Below, one piece after another: positions 1 through 6,938 of a DNA stretch of 8,458 nucleotides (the first letter of the stretch is position 1; every line of letters begins with the position of its first letter). The DNA lies in the NCBI GenBank assembly GCA_023428785.1, contig JAEYWU010000045.1:1-8458 (forward strand), given 5' to 3'. Source of the DNA: Pseudomonadota bacterium. Its GTDB lineage: Bacteria > Pseudomonadota > Alphaproteobacteria > Caulobacterales > Caulobacteraceae. The notes below the pieces were generated by a model. That model saw only the letters and a list, made by a program, of their open reading frames with translations, ran no database searches and was not told the origin of the DNA. The position numbers and the translations under genes are program-made.

Positions 1-1242
1 CGCCGGATCGCGGCCTCCACCTCGGAAGCCGATCGCCTGCGGCTTGCGGATCTTCTGGCGCGGCAGGCGCGGCAACTGTCGCGGCTGGCCAGGGATCATG
101 GCCATGCGGCCGAGGAGGCCGCCGCCATCGCCATCGCAGGGGCCGCCCTGTCAGGTCAGGCCGGATCGCAGCTTCTGGCGCGCGGCCTGTCGCGCCTGAA
201 GCGGTCGCTGCCCAAGACTGTGTTGGCCGACGGCGCCCACGCCTCGCGCAATCCCGAAGCAGGCCTGGATCTGCTGTTCGATCTCCTGACGCTGGACGAC
301 GCCCTGATGCAGATCGGGCACGAGGCGCCGCAGGAACTGGGGCGGGCGATCGACCGGCTGACGGCGGGCCTGCGGACTCTGACCCTCCCCGACGGCAGAT
401 TGGCGGCCTTCCAGGGGGGCGAGGCGTCCAATCCGGCTCGTATCGCCGCTGCCCGGGCCCACGACCAGACCGGCTCACCTGCCGGGGCCGAGCGGATGAC
501 GGCTGGCGGGTATGAGAGGCTGGACGGCCAGCTGATGCATATCATGCTGGACGCGGGGGCCCCGGCGGCGGGGGCCTACGCCCAGTCGGCCTGTGCGCAG
601 CCCGGCGCCATCGAGGTGGTCTGCGGGCGAGACCGGCTGATCACCAACTCGGGCTGGAGCGAGCGCGCGGCGGACCGGCAGGGGTTCCGCCTGACGCCGG
701 CGGCTTCGACGCTGAGCCTGGGCGACGGGTCGACGGGTCAGCCTCTGACGGGACAGCTGGAAAAGGTGCTGGGGCCGCGGCTCGAGACCCCGGCGATGAA
801 TATGAGCGTGCGTCGCGAGGTCGGGGACGGCGCGGTGCTGGTCGAGACCGGTCACGACGGATGGGTCCCGGCCTTCGGCCTGAGGCACGAGCGGCGGCTC
901 TATCTGGACTGCCGACTGGACGAGGTTCGCGGTGAGGAGCGCCTCAGCCCCAAGGGATCAGCCGCGCCCCTGGCTGCGCCCTATGCGGTGCGCTTCCACC
1001 TTCAGCCCGGCGCCACGGCGTCGCTGGCGCGGGACCGTCGCAGCGTCATCATCCGGGGCGAGACCGGCCGGGGCTGGTTCTTCCGCTCGGACGCCACGGA
1101 CGTGGCCATCGAACCCAGCGCCTGTTTCGAGAACGGCCTGACCCGACGCACCGTCCAGATCGTGCTGCGGGGATCGGTGCGCACGGATGCGGAATCGCGG
1201 ATAAGGTGGAAGCTGGAGCCCGCCGGGGCCGTGGAGCACTGA
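1..1242 (+). CDS. Heparinase II/III family protein (5' end outside window)
   Basis: The frame is open from the first base to a TGA at 1240-1242, so the start lies upstream and 413 C-terminal residues are visible. Relatives are, from memory, about 550-600 residues, so roughly the N-terminal quarter to third is missing. The N-terminal part seen here is helical and Ala/Leu/Arg-rich, as expected of the (alpha/alpha) barrel of this polysaccharide-lyase fold. The C-terminal half resembles the beta-sheet Heparinase_II_III domain, with a G-H-D-G-W block near fragment residue 284, then R-R-L-Y-L-D, R-G-E-E-R-L and a V-R-F-H-L segment. Alphaproteobacterial members are annotated as heparinase-like, but their substrate is generally unknown; cleavage of a uronic-acid-containing surface polysaccharide is an inference. 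The gene ends 4 bases before the dehydratase gene, so the two are probably co-transcribed. An internal TTG at 220 is not the real start because coding continues upstream. Confidence 0.85.
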   Translation, partial: RRIAASTSEADRLRLADLLARQARQLSRLARDHGHAAEEAAAIAIAGAALSGQAGSQLLARGLSRLKRSLPKTVLADGAHASRNPEAGLDLLFDLLTLDDALMQIGHEAPQELGRAIDRLTAGLRTLTLPDGRLAAFQGGEASNPARIAAARAHDQTGSPAGAERMTAGGYERLDGQLMHIMLDAGAPAAGAYAQSACAQPGAIEVVCGRDRLITNSGWSERAADRQGFRLTPAASTLSLGDGSTGQPLTGQLEKVLGPRLETPAMNMSVRREVGDGAVLVETGHDGWVPAFGLRHERRLYLDCRLDEVRGEERLSPKGSAAPLAAPYAVRFHLQPGATASLARDRRSVIIRGETGRGWFFRSDATDVAIEPSACFENGLTRRTVQIVLRGSVRTDAESRIRWKLEPAGAVEH

Positions 1243-1246
1243 TCCG

Positions 1247-2317
1247 ATGAATGCGGCCCCAGCGTCCCTGCTCGCGCGACGTCCCCGCTCGCTGGACATG
1301 ACGCGGACCCGCGCCCTGATCGAGGGCAAGCGGGTGTTGGTGACGGGCGCGGGCGGCACGATCGGTTCGGAGCTTACGCGCCGCGCGGCCGCACAGAATC
1401 CGGACCGTCTGGTTCTGCTCGATTCTTCGGAGTTCAATCTCTACCAGCTCGATCAGCAGCTGGCGGAAAGCGGGCTGAAAACGCCGTGGACGGTGGCGCT
1501 GGGGGACGTGCGCGACCTGGCGCGGCTGGACCAGGTGTTTGAAACGCACCGGCCCGAGATCGTGCTGCATGCGGCGGCGCTGAAACACGTGCCCCTGATG
1601 GAGACCCATCCGTGCGAGGCCGTGCTGACCAATGTCGGCGGCGTGGTCCACATCATGGAGCTGGCCCGCGAGACGGCCGAGGCCTTTGTCTTCATCTCGA
1701 CCGACAAGGCGGTGAACCCCACCAATGTCATGGGCGCGACCAAGCGCGTCGGGGAGCGTGTCGTCCAGGCCATCGCCCAGAACGGCGGCAGTCGCGCCGC
1801 CATCGTACGCTTTGGCAATGTGCTCGGCTCGACCGGCTCGGTGGTGCCCCTGTTCGAGCGTCAGATCGCGCGTGGCGGACCGGTGACCGTGACCCATCCG
1901 GACATGGAGCGGTGGTTCATGACGGTGGGCGAGGCGGCAGAGCTGGTGCTCCAGGCCGCGACCCTGCCCGAGCGGGGCGACGCCTCGGTGTTCGTGCTGG
2001 ACATGGGCGAGGCGGTCCGGATCGACGATCTGGCGCGCCAGCTAATCCGCTTGGCCGGGCATGAACCCGACCTGGACATCAAGATCGAATACACCGGGCT
2101 TCGGATGGGCGAGAAGCTGACGGAAGAGATCTTCTACGCCGCCGAGGACGTGACCCGCACCGCCGTCGAGGGCGTGCTCTCGGCGCGGGCCGCGCGTGTA
2201 ACGCTGGACGATCTGAAGCCGAACCTCGTGTCGCTTCTGGCCGCCGCCGCCGCGCGCGACGAGGCCCAGACCCTCAAGTGCCTGACCGCGCTCGAACCCG
2301 AATTCACCCCGACCTAG
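1247..2317 (+). CDS. Short CapD/PglF-type nucleotide-sugar 4,6-dehydratase (extended SDR)
   Basis: The product is 356 residues and belongs to the polysaccharide-biosynthesis SDR family (CapD, WbpM, PglF, FlaA1). The best-known members convert UDP-GlcNAc to a 4-keto-6-deoxy sugar using bound NAD. The Rossmann motif G-A-G-G-T-I-G is at residues 34-40. A-A-A-L-K-H-V-P lies near 109-116, S-T-D-K-A-V-N-P-T-N-V-M-G-A-T-K-R at 151-167, R-F-G-N-V-L-G-S at 188-195, and V-T-H-P-D-M-E-R-W-F-M-T near 215-226. The usual SDR Tyr of YxxxK is Met162 (MxxxK, Lys166), as in large PglF/WbpM-type enzymes, with Asp153-Lys154 in the TDK motif. Those large enzymes carry N-terminal membrane helices, and none are present here. 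The protein begins in what looks like the linker just before the SDR domain. The ATG follows the heparinase stop by 4 bases; GGAG at 1232-1235 is a possible distant ribosome site. Exact substrate is unknown. Confidence 0.88.
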   Translation: MNAAPASLLARRPRSLDMTRTRALIEGKRVLVTGAGGTIGSELTRRAAAQNPDRLVLLDSSEFNLYQLDQQLAESGLKTPWTVALGDVRDLARLDQVFETHRPEIVLHAAALKHVPLMETHPCEAVLTNVGGVVHIMELARETAEAFVFISTDKAVNPTNVMGATKRVGERVVQAIAQNGGSRAAIVRFGNVLGSTGSVVPLFERQIARGGPVTVTHPDMERWFMTVGEAAELVLQAATLPERGDASVFVLDMGEAVRIDDLARQLIRLAGHEPDLDIKIEYTGLRMGEKLTEEIFYAAEDVTRTAVEGVLSARAARVTLDDLKPNLVSLLAAAAARDEAQTLKCLTALEPEFTPT

Positions 2318-2349
2318 CCCACCTCCTACGACAAGGCGTCTCCTCCCCC

Positions 2350-3954
2350 ATGCCGGCCGCTCCCGACTTTCCGCCCCCGCCCGATCACGTAACCCCCAAG
2401 CGGGCGCTGATTTCACTGTCCGACAAGACTGGCCTGATCGAGACGGCCCAGGCCCTCAGCGCCCTGGGCGTGGAACTGGTCTCGACCGGCGGCACCCGCG
2501 CCGCCATCGAAAAGGCCGGCCTGCCGGTCAGGGACGTGGCCGATCTGACCGGCTTTCCCGAGATGATGGACGGACGGGTCAAGACGCTGCACCCGGTGGT
2601 CCACGGCGGCCTCTTGGGCGTGCGCGACGAACCGAGCCATGCCCAGGCCATGACCGAGCACGGGATCGGCGGCATCGATATCGCCTGGATTGATCTGTAC
2701 CCCTTTGAATCAACGGTGGCGTCTGGCGGCGGTTTCGAGGCGGCGGTCGAGAACATCGACATCGGAGGCCCGGCCATGATCCGGTCCTCGGCCAAGAACC
2801 ACGGCTATGTCGCGGTCTGCGTCGACAAGGCCGGTCTGGACGAGGTGCTGGCGGCGCTCAAGGCCGATGGCGCGACCTCGCTGGAGCTTCGCAAACGGCT
2901 GGCGGCGCGGGCGTTCGCGCGCACGGCGGCCTACGATGTCGCGGTGTCCGGCTGGTTCGCGGGACAGGTCGAGGACACGGCCCCGGCGCGGAAATCCATC
3001 GCCGGATCTCTGGCCCAGACCTTACGCTATGGCGAAAACCCGCACCAGAGCGGCGCCTTCTACCGAACCGGCGAGACGCGCCCCGGCGTCGCCCACGCCG
3101 AGCAGGTCCAGGGCAAGGAGCTGGGCTACAACAACATCGCCGACGCCGATGCGGCCTATGAGCTGGTGGCGGAGTTCACGGCCCCGGCCTGTGTCATCGT
3201 CAAGCACGCCAATCCCTGCGGAGTAGCCGTGGGCAAGGATCTCGGCGAGGCCTATGCGCGGGCGCTGGAATGCGACGCGGTCTCGGCCTTCGGCGGGGTG
3301 ATCGCGGTCAACCGGCCGCTGACCGGGGCCGATGCGCGGGCCATCACCGAGATCTTCACCGAGGTCGTCATCGCGCCGGGCGCGGACGACGAGGCGCGCG
3401 CCGTCTTCGCCGCCAAGAAGAACCTGCGCCTGCTGATCACCGACGGCCTGCCGGACCCGCATGGGGCGGGCGAGGTGTTCCGTTCGGTCGCCGGCGGCTT
3501 CCTCGTGCAGTCGCGCGACCGCAGCCTGATCAAGCCGGAAGACCTCAAGATCGTCACCCGGCGCCAGCCGACGCCGCAGGAAGTCGAGGACATGTTGTTC
3601 GCCTTCACCGTGGCCAAGCATGTGAAGTCCAACGCCATCGTCTACGCCAAGGACGGCCAGACGGCGGGCATCGGCGCGGGTCAGATGAACCGACGGGACT
3701 CGGCGCGCATCGCCGCCATCCGAGCGCGCGAGGCGGGCGAGGCCAAGGGGCTGGCCCATTCGCTGGCCGAGGGTTCGGCCTGTGCGTCGGAAGCCTTCTT
3801 CCCGTTCGCGGACGGACTGCTGGAAGCCGTCGCCGCAGGGGCCACCAGCGTGATCCAGCCGGGCGGCTCGATCCGTGACGAGGAAGTCATCGCCGCCGCT
3901 GACGAGAAGGGCATCGCCATGGCCTTCACCGGCGTGCGGGTGTTTCGCCATTGA
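2350..3954 (+). CDS. purH: Bifunctional AICAR formyltransferase / IMP cyclohydrolase
   Basis: This cytosolic enzyme catalyses the last two steps of de novo purine synthesis: formyl transfer from 10-formyl-THF to AICAR, then ring closure to IMP. The product is 534 residues, normal for the family. The N-terminal cyclohydrolase (MGS-like) domain shows S-D-K-T-G at 24-28, S-T-G-G-T near 45-49, G-R-V-K-T-L-H-P at 75-82 and I-G-G-P-A-M-I-R-S-S-A-K-N-H at 138-151. The transformylase domain shows L-R-Y-G-E-N-P-H at 225-232, the catalytic Lys-His pair at 285-286 in V-K-H-A-N-P-C-G, S-A-F-G-G-V, K-S-N-A-I-V, G-Q-M-N-R-R-D-S and the C-terminal T-G-V-R-V-F-R-H. ATG 2350 is chosen because it precedes the first conserved strand by a normal distance. 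A GTG at 2278 would overlap the upstream gene and add a non-conserved leader. AAGG at 2333-2336 is a weak, distant ribosome site. The stop overlaps the next gene's start. Confidence 0.97.
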   Translation: MPAAPDFPPPPDHVTPKRALISLSDKTGLIETAQALSALGVELVSTGGTRAAIEKAGLPVRDVADLTGFPEMMDGRVKTLHPVVHGGLLGVRDEPSHAQAMTEHGIGGIDIAWIDLYPFESTVASGGGFEAAVENIDIGGPAMIRSSAKNHGYVAVCVDKAGLDEVLAALKADGATSLELRKRLAARAFARTAAYDVAVSGWFAGQVEDTAPARKSIAGSLAQTLRYGENPHQSGAFYRTGETRPGVAHAEQVQGKELGYNNIADADAAYELVAEFTAPACVIVKHANPCGVAVGKDLGEAYARALECDAVSAFGGVIAVNRPLTGADARAITEIFTEVVIAPGADDEARAVFAAKKNLRLLITDGLPDPHGAGEVFRSVAGGFLVQSRDRSLIKPEDLKIVTRRQPTPQEVEDMLFAFTVAKHVKSNAIVYAKDGQTAGIGAGQMNRRDSARIAAIRAREAGEAKGLAHSLAEGSACASEAFFPFADGLLEAVAAGATSVIQPGGSIRDEEVIAAADEKGIAMAFTGVRVFRH

Positions 3955-4709
3955 CCGACACCGTCGCCGAGTGCTGGGCGCGGCTTGAGCCGCATGTCAC
4001 GGCCTTTGGGCCGAGCGATGATGTGGCCCGGCCGGCGGTGATCCTGTTCCACGGCTGCGGGGGGTTGAGGCCGCACCTGCCGCTGTACGCCCAGGCGGCG
4101 GTCGACGCCGGCTGGCGGGCCTTTGTGGTCGACAGCTATGCGCCGCGCGGCTGGGACCGGACCATGGCCCTGACCCTGGTCTGCACGGGCGTGCTGCTGC
4201 GGGGCCCGGAGCGGGCCGGAGACGTGGCGGCGGCGGTCTGGGGGGTCGCCCAGCGGCCCGACGTGGATGCATCGCGTCTGGTCATGGCCGGATGGAGCCA
4301 CGGGTCCTGGTCGATGATGGACCTGATGACCATGCGGCTGGAGCGCTCAAGCGAAGCCAGTCTGGCCGATCCGCAGACGGCGGCGCCGGCGATGGCCGGG
4401 ATCGCAGGCCTGGCCCTGTTCTATCCCTATGTCGGTCCCGGCGCCTTGAGCCGGACGCGGCCCTGGGTGCGCAATCCGCCAGTCCTCGCCGTGATCGCCC
4501 GCGACGACCACCTGACCAGCGTTTCCAACGCCCGCAGCATCCACGACCGGGTCGCGCGCGGTGGGGCGGAGGTCGAGGTCTGGGTCGCTGGCGGCACCCA
4601 CGCCTTCGACGAGCCGTCCACCGACGGCGGCTTCGGGCCCATGCGTCACGATGCGACCCTCACGCAGGAAGCCCTCACCCGCTTTCGGGCGTTCCTCGAC
4701 AGGCTCTGA
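3951..4709 (+). CDS. Dienelactone hydrolase family alpha/beta hydrolase
   Basis: The product is 252 residues and has the features of a single-domain alpha/beta hydrolase of the dienelactone-hydrolase type. An early strand leads into F-H-G-C-G-G (33-38), the usual oxyanion-hole region. The nucleophile elbow is G-W-S-H-G-S with Ser116. An acidic residue follows in I-A-R-D-D-H (Asp185 or Asp186), and the catalytic His is His217 in G-G-T-H-A-F-D-E. A complete Ser-Asp-His triad is therefore visible. Classical dienelactone hydrolase uses Cys as nucleophile, so this Ser form is more likely an esterase-like relative than a chloroaromatic-pathway enzyme. No signal peptide or membrane segment is obvious, so it is probably cytoplasmic. 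The TTG start overlaps the purH TGA by four bases (TTGA), without a Shine-Dalgarno, which suggests translational coupling. The next in-frame start candidate, GTG at 4023, would remove the N-terminal 24 residues and begin just before the first strand. Substrate unknown. Confidence 0.85.
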   Translation: MTDTVAECWARLEPHVTAFGPSDDVARPAVILFHGCGGLRPHLPLYAQAAVDAGWRAFVVDSYAPRGWDRTMALTLVCTGVLLRGPERAGDVAAAVWGVAQRPDVDASRLVMAGWSHGSWSMMDLMTMRLERSSEASLADPQTAAPAMAGIAGLALFYPYVGPGALSRTRPWVRNPPVLAVIARDDHLTSVSNARSIHDRVARGGAEVEVWVAGGTHAFDEPSTDGGFGPMRHDATLTQEALTRFRAFLDRL

Positions 4710-4725
4710 GCGGACGGGCCGACAC

Positions 4726-4730
4726 GGAGG
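4726..4730 (+). promoter_or_regulatory. Shine-Dalgarno GGAGG for the glycolipid-binding-domain gene
   Basis: GGAGG lies 6 bases before GTG 4737. It is the clearest ribosome-binding site in the window and supports the GTG as the true start. The neighbouring genes show only weak sites or depend on overlap with the upstream stop. Confidence 0.7.
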
Positions 4731-4736
4731 CCTGAA

Positions 4737-5297
4737 GTGGAGCCGAGGGTTCTGTTCTGGCGGCGCATCGACGTCGAAGGGTTCGAGCGGCTGACGCTGT
4801 CGCGCAAGGGCGATCTGGTCGAGGCGCGAGGCGCCGTACTGTGCGTGGATGAAGGCGGTTTCCGGATCGATCACGCGTGGACCCTGGGCCCGGACTGGCG
4901 GGCGCGGGCATTGACCATCGAACGATGGGGACTGGCGGGCCATGGACGCCTGCATCTCGAGCGGGACGGGGACGGCTGGCGTGTAGACGGCGAGCGGCGG
5001 CCAGACCTCGACGGCGCCGAGGAGCCGGACCTTTCGGTCACGCCCTTCTGCAACAGCCTGCCGATCCGGAGGCTGGACGCGGGGTCGGGCGCGCCCCTGA
5101 CGCTCGATACGGCCTATGTCGATGGACCAGCCCTGTCGGTGGTGCGGTCGCGCCAGCGCTATGAGCGGATCGGACCCCGGGCGGTCCGCTATGTCGATCT
5201 GGGCGTGGCGAAGGGCTTCGAGTCGGAGCTGACGCTGGATGAAGACGGGCTGGTCGTCGTCTACGAGCACCTGTTCCAGCGGGTGGGAACAGGCTGA
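4737..5297 (+). CDS. Putative glycolipid-binding domain protein (DUF1089 / PA1994-like)
   Basis: The product is 186 residues, soluble, with no signal peptide or membrane helix. It matches my memory of the Glycolipid_bind family (formerly DUF1089, PA1994 of Pseudomonas). It opens with a W-R-R-I-D-V-E-G-F-E strand, has D-W-R-A-R-A-L near 53-59, the family signature D-L-S-V-T-P-F-C-N-S-L-P-I-R-R-L at 98-113, then a second repeat-like half with Q-R-Y-E-R-I near 140-145, K-G-F-E-S-E-L near 159-165 and D-G-L-V-V-V-Y at 170-176. The family fold is a beta-sheet structure related to lipoprotein-localisation proteins such as LolA/LolB, and the glycolipid role was proposed from structure rather than biochemistry. 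The gene follows the hydrolase by 27 bases on the same strand and could be its operon partner. It is the last plus-strand gene before a convergent neighbour. Its cellular role is not established. Confidence 0.8.
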   Translation: MEPRVLFWRRIDVEGFERLTLSRKGDLVEARGAVLCVDEGGFRIDHAWTLGPDWRARALTIERWGLAGHGRLHLERDGDGWRVDGERRPDLDGAEEPDLSVTPFCNSLPIRRLDAGSGAPLTLDTAYVDGPALSVVRSRQRYERIGPRAVRYVDLGVAKGFESELTLDEDGLVVVYEHLFQRVGTG

Positions 5298-5372
5298 GAA
5301 AACGCGGGACAAGGTGGACGGGGACACCATGGATACCGCGAGACAAATCCTCGGCCCGAAGCGGGACATCGG

Positions 5373-6056
5373 TCAGGCTTGATTCGGGCCCGTGGCGATC
5401 ACCGTGACCGGTGTCCGGATCGAGAAACCCAGTCTCTGATACAGCACGATCGCGCCGGTGTTGTCGGCGTAGGCGTGCAGGAACGCCTGTTCGCCGCGCG
5501 CGAGAATGCGTTCGGTGACGGCGCGCATCAGACCCGCCGCCAGTCCTCGACCGCGCGCGTCCGGGTGGGTGCAGACGCCCGAGACCTCGGTGAAACCCGC
5601 AGGCTTCATCCGTTCGCCGGCCATGGCGATCAGGCGGCCGTCGCGCCTGACGCCGATGAAGTCGCCGAGGCGGTGGGTCTTTTCGAAGAAGGGGCCGGGC
5701 TTCGTCAGGCTCGCCAGGGCCAGCATCTCGGGCGCGTCGGCCTCGGTGAGCGGTTCGAAGGCGAGGTCGGGGGCGCCGGGATTGAGGGTCGAACAGATCA
5801 TCTGGACGCCGTCGCGGGCGCCGGCGACAGTCATGGCTGGAGCCAGCGGCGCGGGCCGCGCCTCCATCAGGATCATGCCGCCGTCGGCGGGATTGAGCGC
5901 TGCCATGGCGTTCAGGCTCTCGGCGCTGTCGTCGGCCGAGGCTAGGAAGACGGCATAGCCCTCGGCGTAGCGTTTGGCGCGCGCATCGCCGACGGCGAGA
6001 TGCGACTGGCCGCTGTTCAGGGCGGACCAAGCGGGGCGATCGAGAGGGTGTGACAT
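5373..6056 (-). CDS. GNAT family N-acetyltransferase (FR47-like)
   Basis: The product is 227 residues and the gene reads right to left. The C-terminal half is a GNAT fold. Substrate-side strands G-D-F-I-G-V and G-R-L-I-A-M-A-G-E-R-M (about 131-150) lead to motif A, G-V-C-T-H-P-D-A-R-G-R-G-L-A at 160-173. Within it R-G-R-G-L-A (169-174) is the acetyl-CoA pyrophosphate loop. Motif B is N-T-G-A-I-V-L-Y-Q-R-L-G-F at 199-211, with the conserved Tyr near 206. The N-terminal about 100 residues (M-S-H-P-L-D-R-P-A-W at 1-10) form a second, less conserved GNAT-like half typical of FR47-like proteins. The start at 6056 is chosen because this N-terminal sequence is characteristic. Upstream in-frame codons read through non-conserved GC-rich sequence, and there is no Shine-Dalgarno, so a leaderless or short-leader transcript is possible. 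Substrate unknown. Confidence 0.87.
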   Translation of the reverse strand: MSHPLDRPAWSALNSGQSHLAVGDARAKRYAEGYAVFLASADDSAESLNAMAALNPADGGMILMEARPAPLAPAMTVAGARDGVQMICSTLNPGAPDLAFEPLTEADAPEMLALASLTKPGPFFEKTHRLGDFIGVRRDGRLIAMAGERMKPAGFTEVSGVCTHPDARGRGLAAGLMRAVTERILARGEQAFLHAYADNTGAIVLYQRLGFSIRTPVTVIATGPNQA

Positions 6057-6134
6057 GGGACGGGGATCGCAGAACGGGCGGCCGCGACCATCCCGGAGCT
6101 TGCGCCCGAAGTCGAGAGGCTCCCACGGCCCGCC

Positions 6135-6163
6135 TTGCCTCCGCCTCCGCGCGTCCCCATAAC
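6135..6163 (+). promoter_or_regulatory. Candidate promoter for miaB (TTGCCT-N17-CATAAC)
   Basis: TTGCCT (6135-6140) and CATAAC (6158-6163) are separated by 17 bases and resemble housekeeping -35 and -10 elements (three and four matches to the consensus). The expected transcription start falls at or next to the miaB ATG at 6171, which would give a leaderless or nearly leaderless mRNA. No Shine-Dalgarno precedes that ATG, which fits. Leaderless messages are common in Caulobacter. This is pattern matching in a GC-rich gap, so confidence is low. Confidence 0.3.
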
Positions 6164-6914
6164 GCCGGGCATGTCCGACCAGCCCACCGGCCAGCCGTCC
6201 AAGCGTCTGTTCATCAAGACCTACGGTTGCCAGATGAACGTCTATGATTCCGAGCGCATGGCCGATGTCCTGCGCCCGCTGGGCTATGCCTCGACCGACC
6301 GGCCCGAGGACGCCGATTTCGTCATCCTCAACACCTGCCACATCCGCGAGAAGGCGGCCGAGAAGGTCTATTCCGAGCTGGGCCGGCTGAAGGCGATCAG
6401 GAACGAGCGGATCGAGCAGGGCCTGCCGCGTTCGACCATCGCGGTGGCCGGCTGTGTCGCCCAGGCCGAGGGCGAGCAGATCATGCTGCGCCAGCCGGCC
6501 GTCGACATGGTGGTCGGACCCCAGGCCTATCATCAGATCCCCGAGCTTCTGGCCCGCTCGGCGCGTCAGCGCGGCGAGCGCCTGGCTGCGGATTTCGAGG
6601 CACAGACCAAGTTCGACAGCCTGCCGGCCGACCGGGCCGTGACGGGCGTCACCGCCTTCCTGACCGTGCAGGAGGGCTGCGATAAATTCTGTTCCTTCTG
6701 CGTGGTGCCCTACACGCGCGGCGCCGAATGGAGCCGTCCGGTCGAGGCCATCCTGGAAGAGGCCCGCGCCCTGGCCGACAAGGGCGTGCGCGAGGTCACC
6801 TTGCTGGGTCAGAACGTCAACGCCTATGACGGGGCAGGGGCGGATGGAGCCGTCTGGACGCTGGCCAGACTGGCGCGCGCCATCGCCGACATCCCCGGTC
6901 TGGACCGCATCCGC

Positions 6915-6917
6915 TAA
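6915..6917 (+). other. miaB: Premature TAA stop inside miaB (codon 249)
   Basis: The local reading is D-R-I-R-stop-T-T-S-H-P-N-D-M. MiaB proteins normally carry Tyr or Phe at this point (E. coli has R-I-R-F-T-T-S-H-P). TAC or TAT to TAA is a single-base change at 6917, and C-to-A is the likelier form given the strong preference for C or G at third positions here. Confidence 0.95.
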
Positions 6918-6938
6918 ACGACCAGCCACCCCAACGAC

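Noticed and set aside
220..222. TTG at 220 as the start of the heparinase-like gene
   Set aside because: The frame is open and protein-like from the first base of the window, so the gene simply starts outside it.
1049..1897. Long minus-strand open frame opposite the heparinase and dehydratase genes, with similar ones opposite purH (3022-3951), the hydrolase region (4347-5369) and phoH (7421-8431)
   Set aside because: All lie opposite genes with clear family motifs, have no recognisable motifs of their own and are expected shadows at this GC content.
2278..2349. GTG at 2278 as an earlier purH start
   Set aside because: It would overlap the dehydratase gene by 40 bases and add 24 residues not seen in PurH proteins; ATG 2350 gives a normal length.
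5355..5365. CCCG-AAG-CGGG hairpin in the convergent gap as a terminator
   Set aside because: The stem is only four base pairs, no T-tract follows on either strand, and such short inverted repeats are common by chance in GC-rich DNA.
6915..6917. Alternative genetic code or selenocysteine-like recoding at the miaB TAA
   Set aside because: Nothing in the window supports stop reassignment, and no recoding hairpin is evident. The missing residue is an ordinary Tyr or Phe one base away from TAA.
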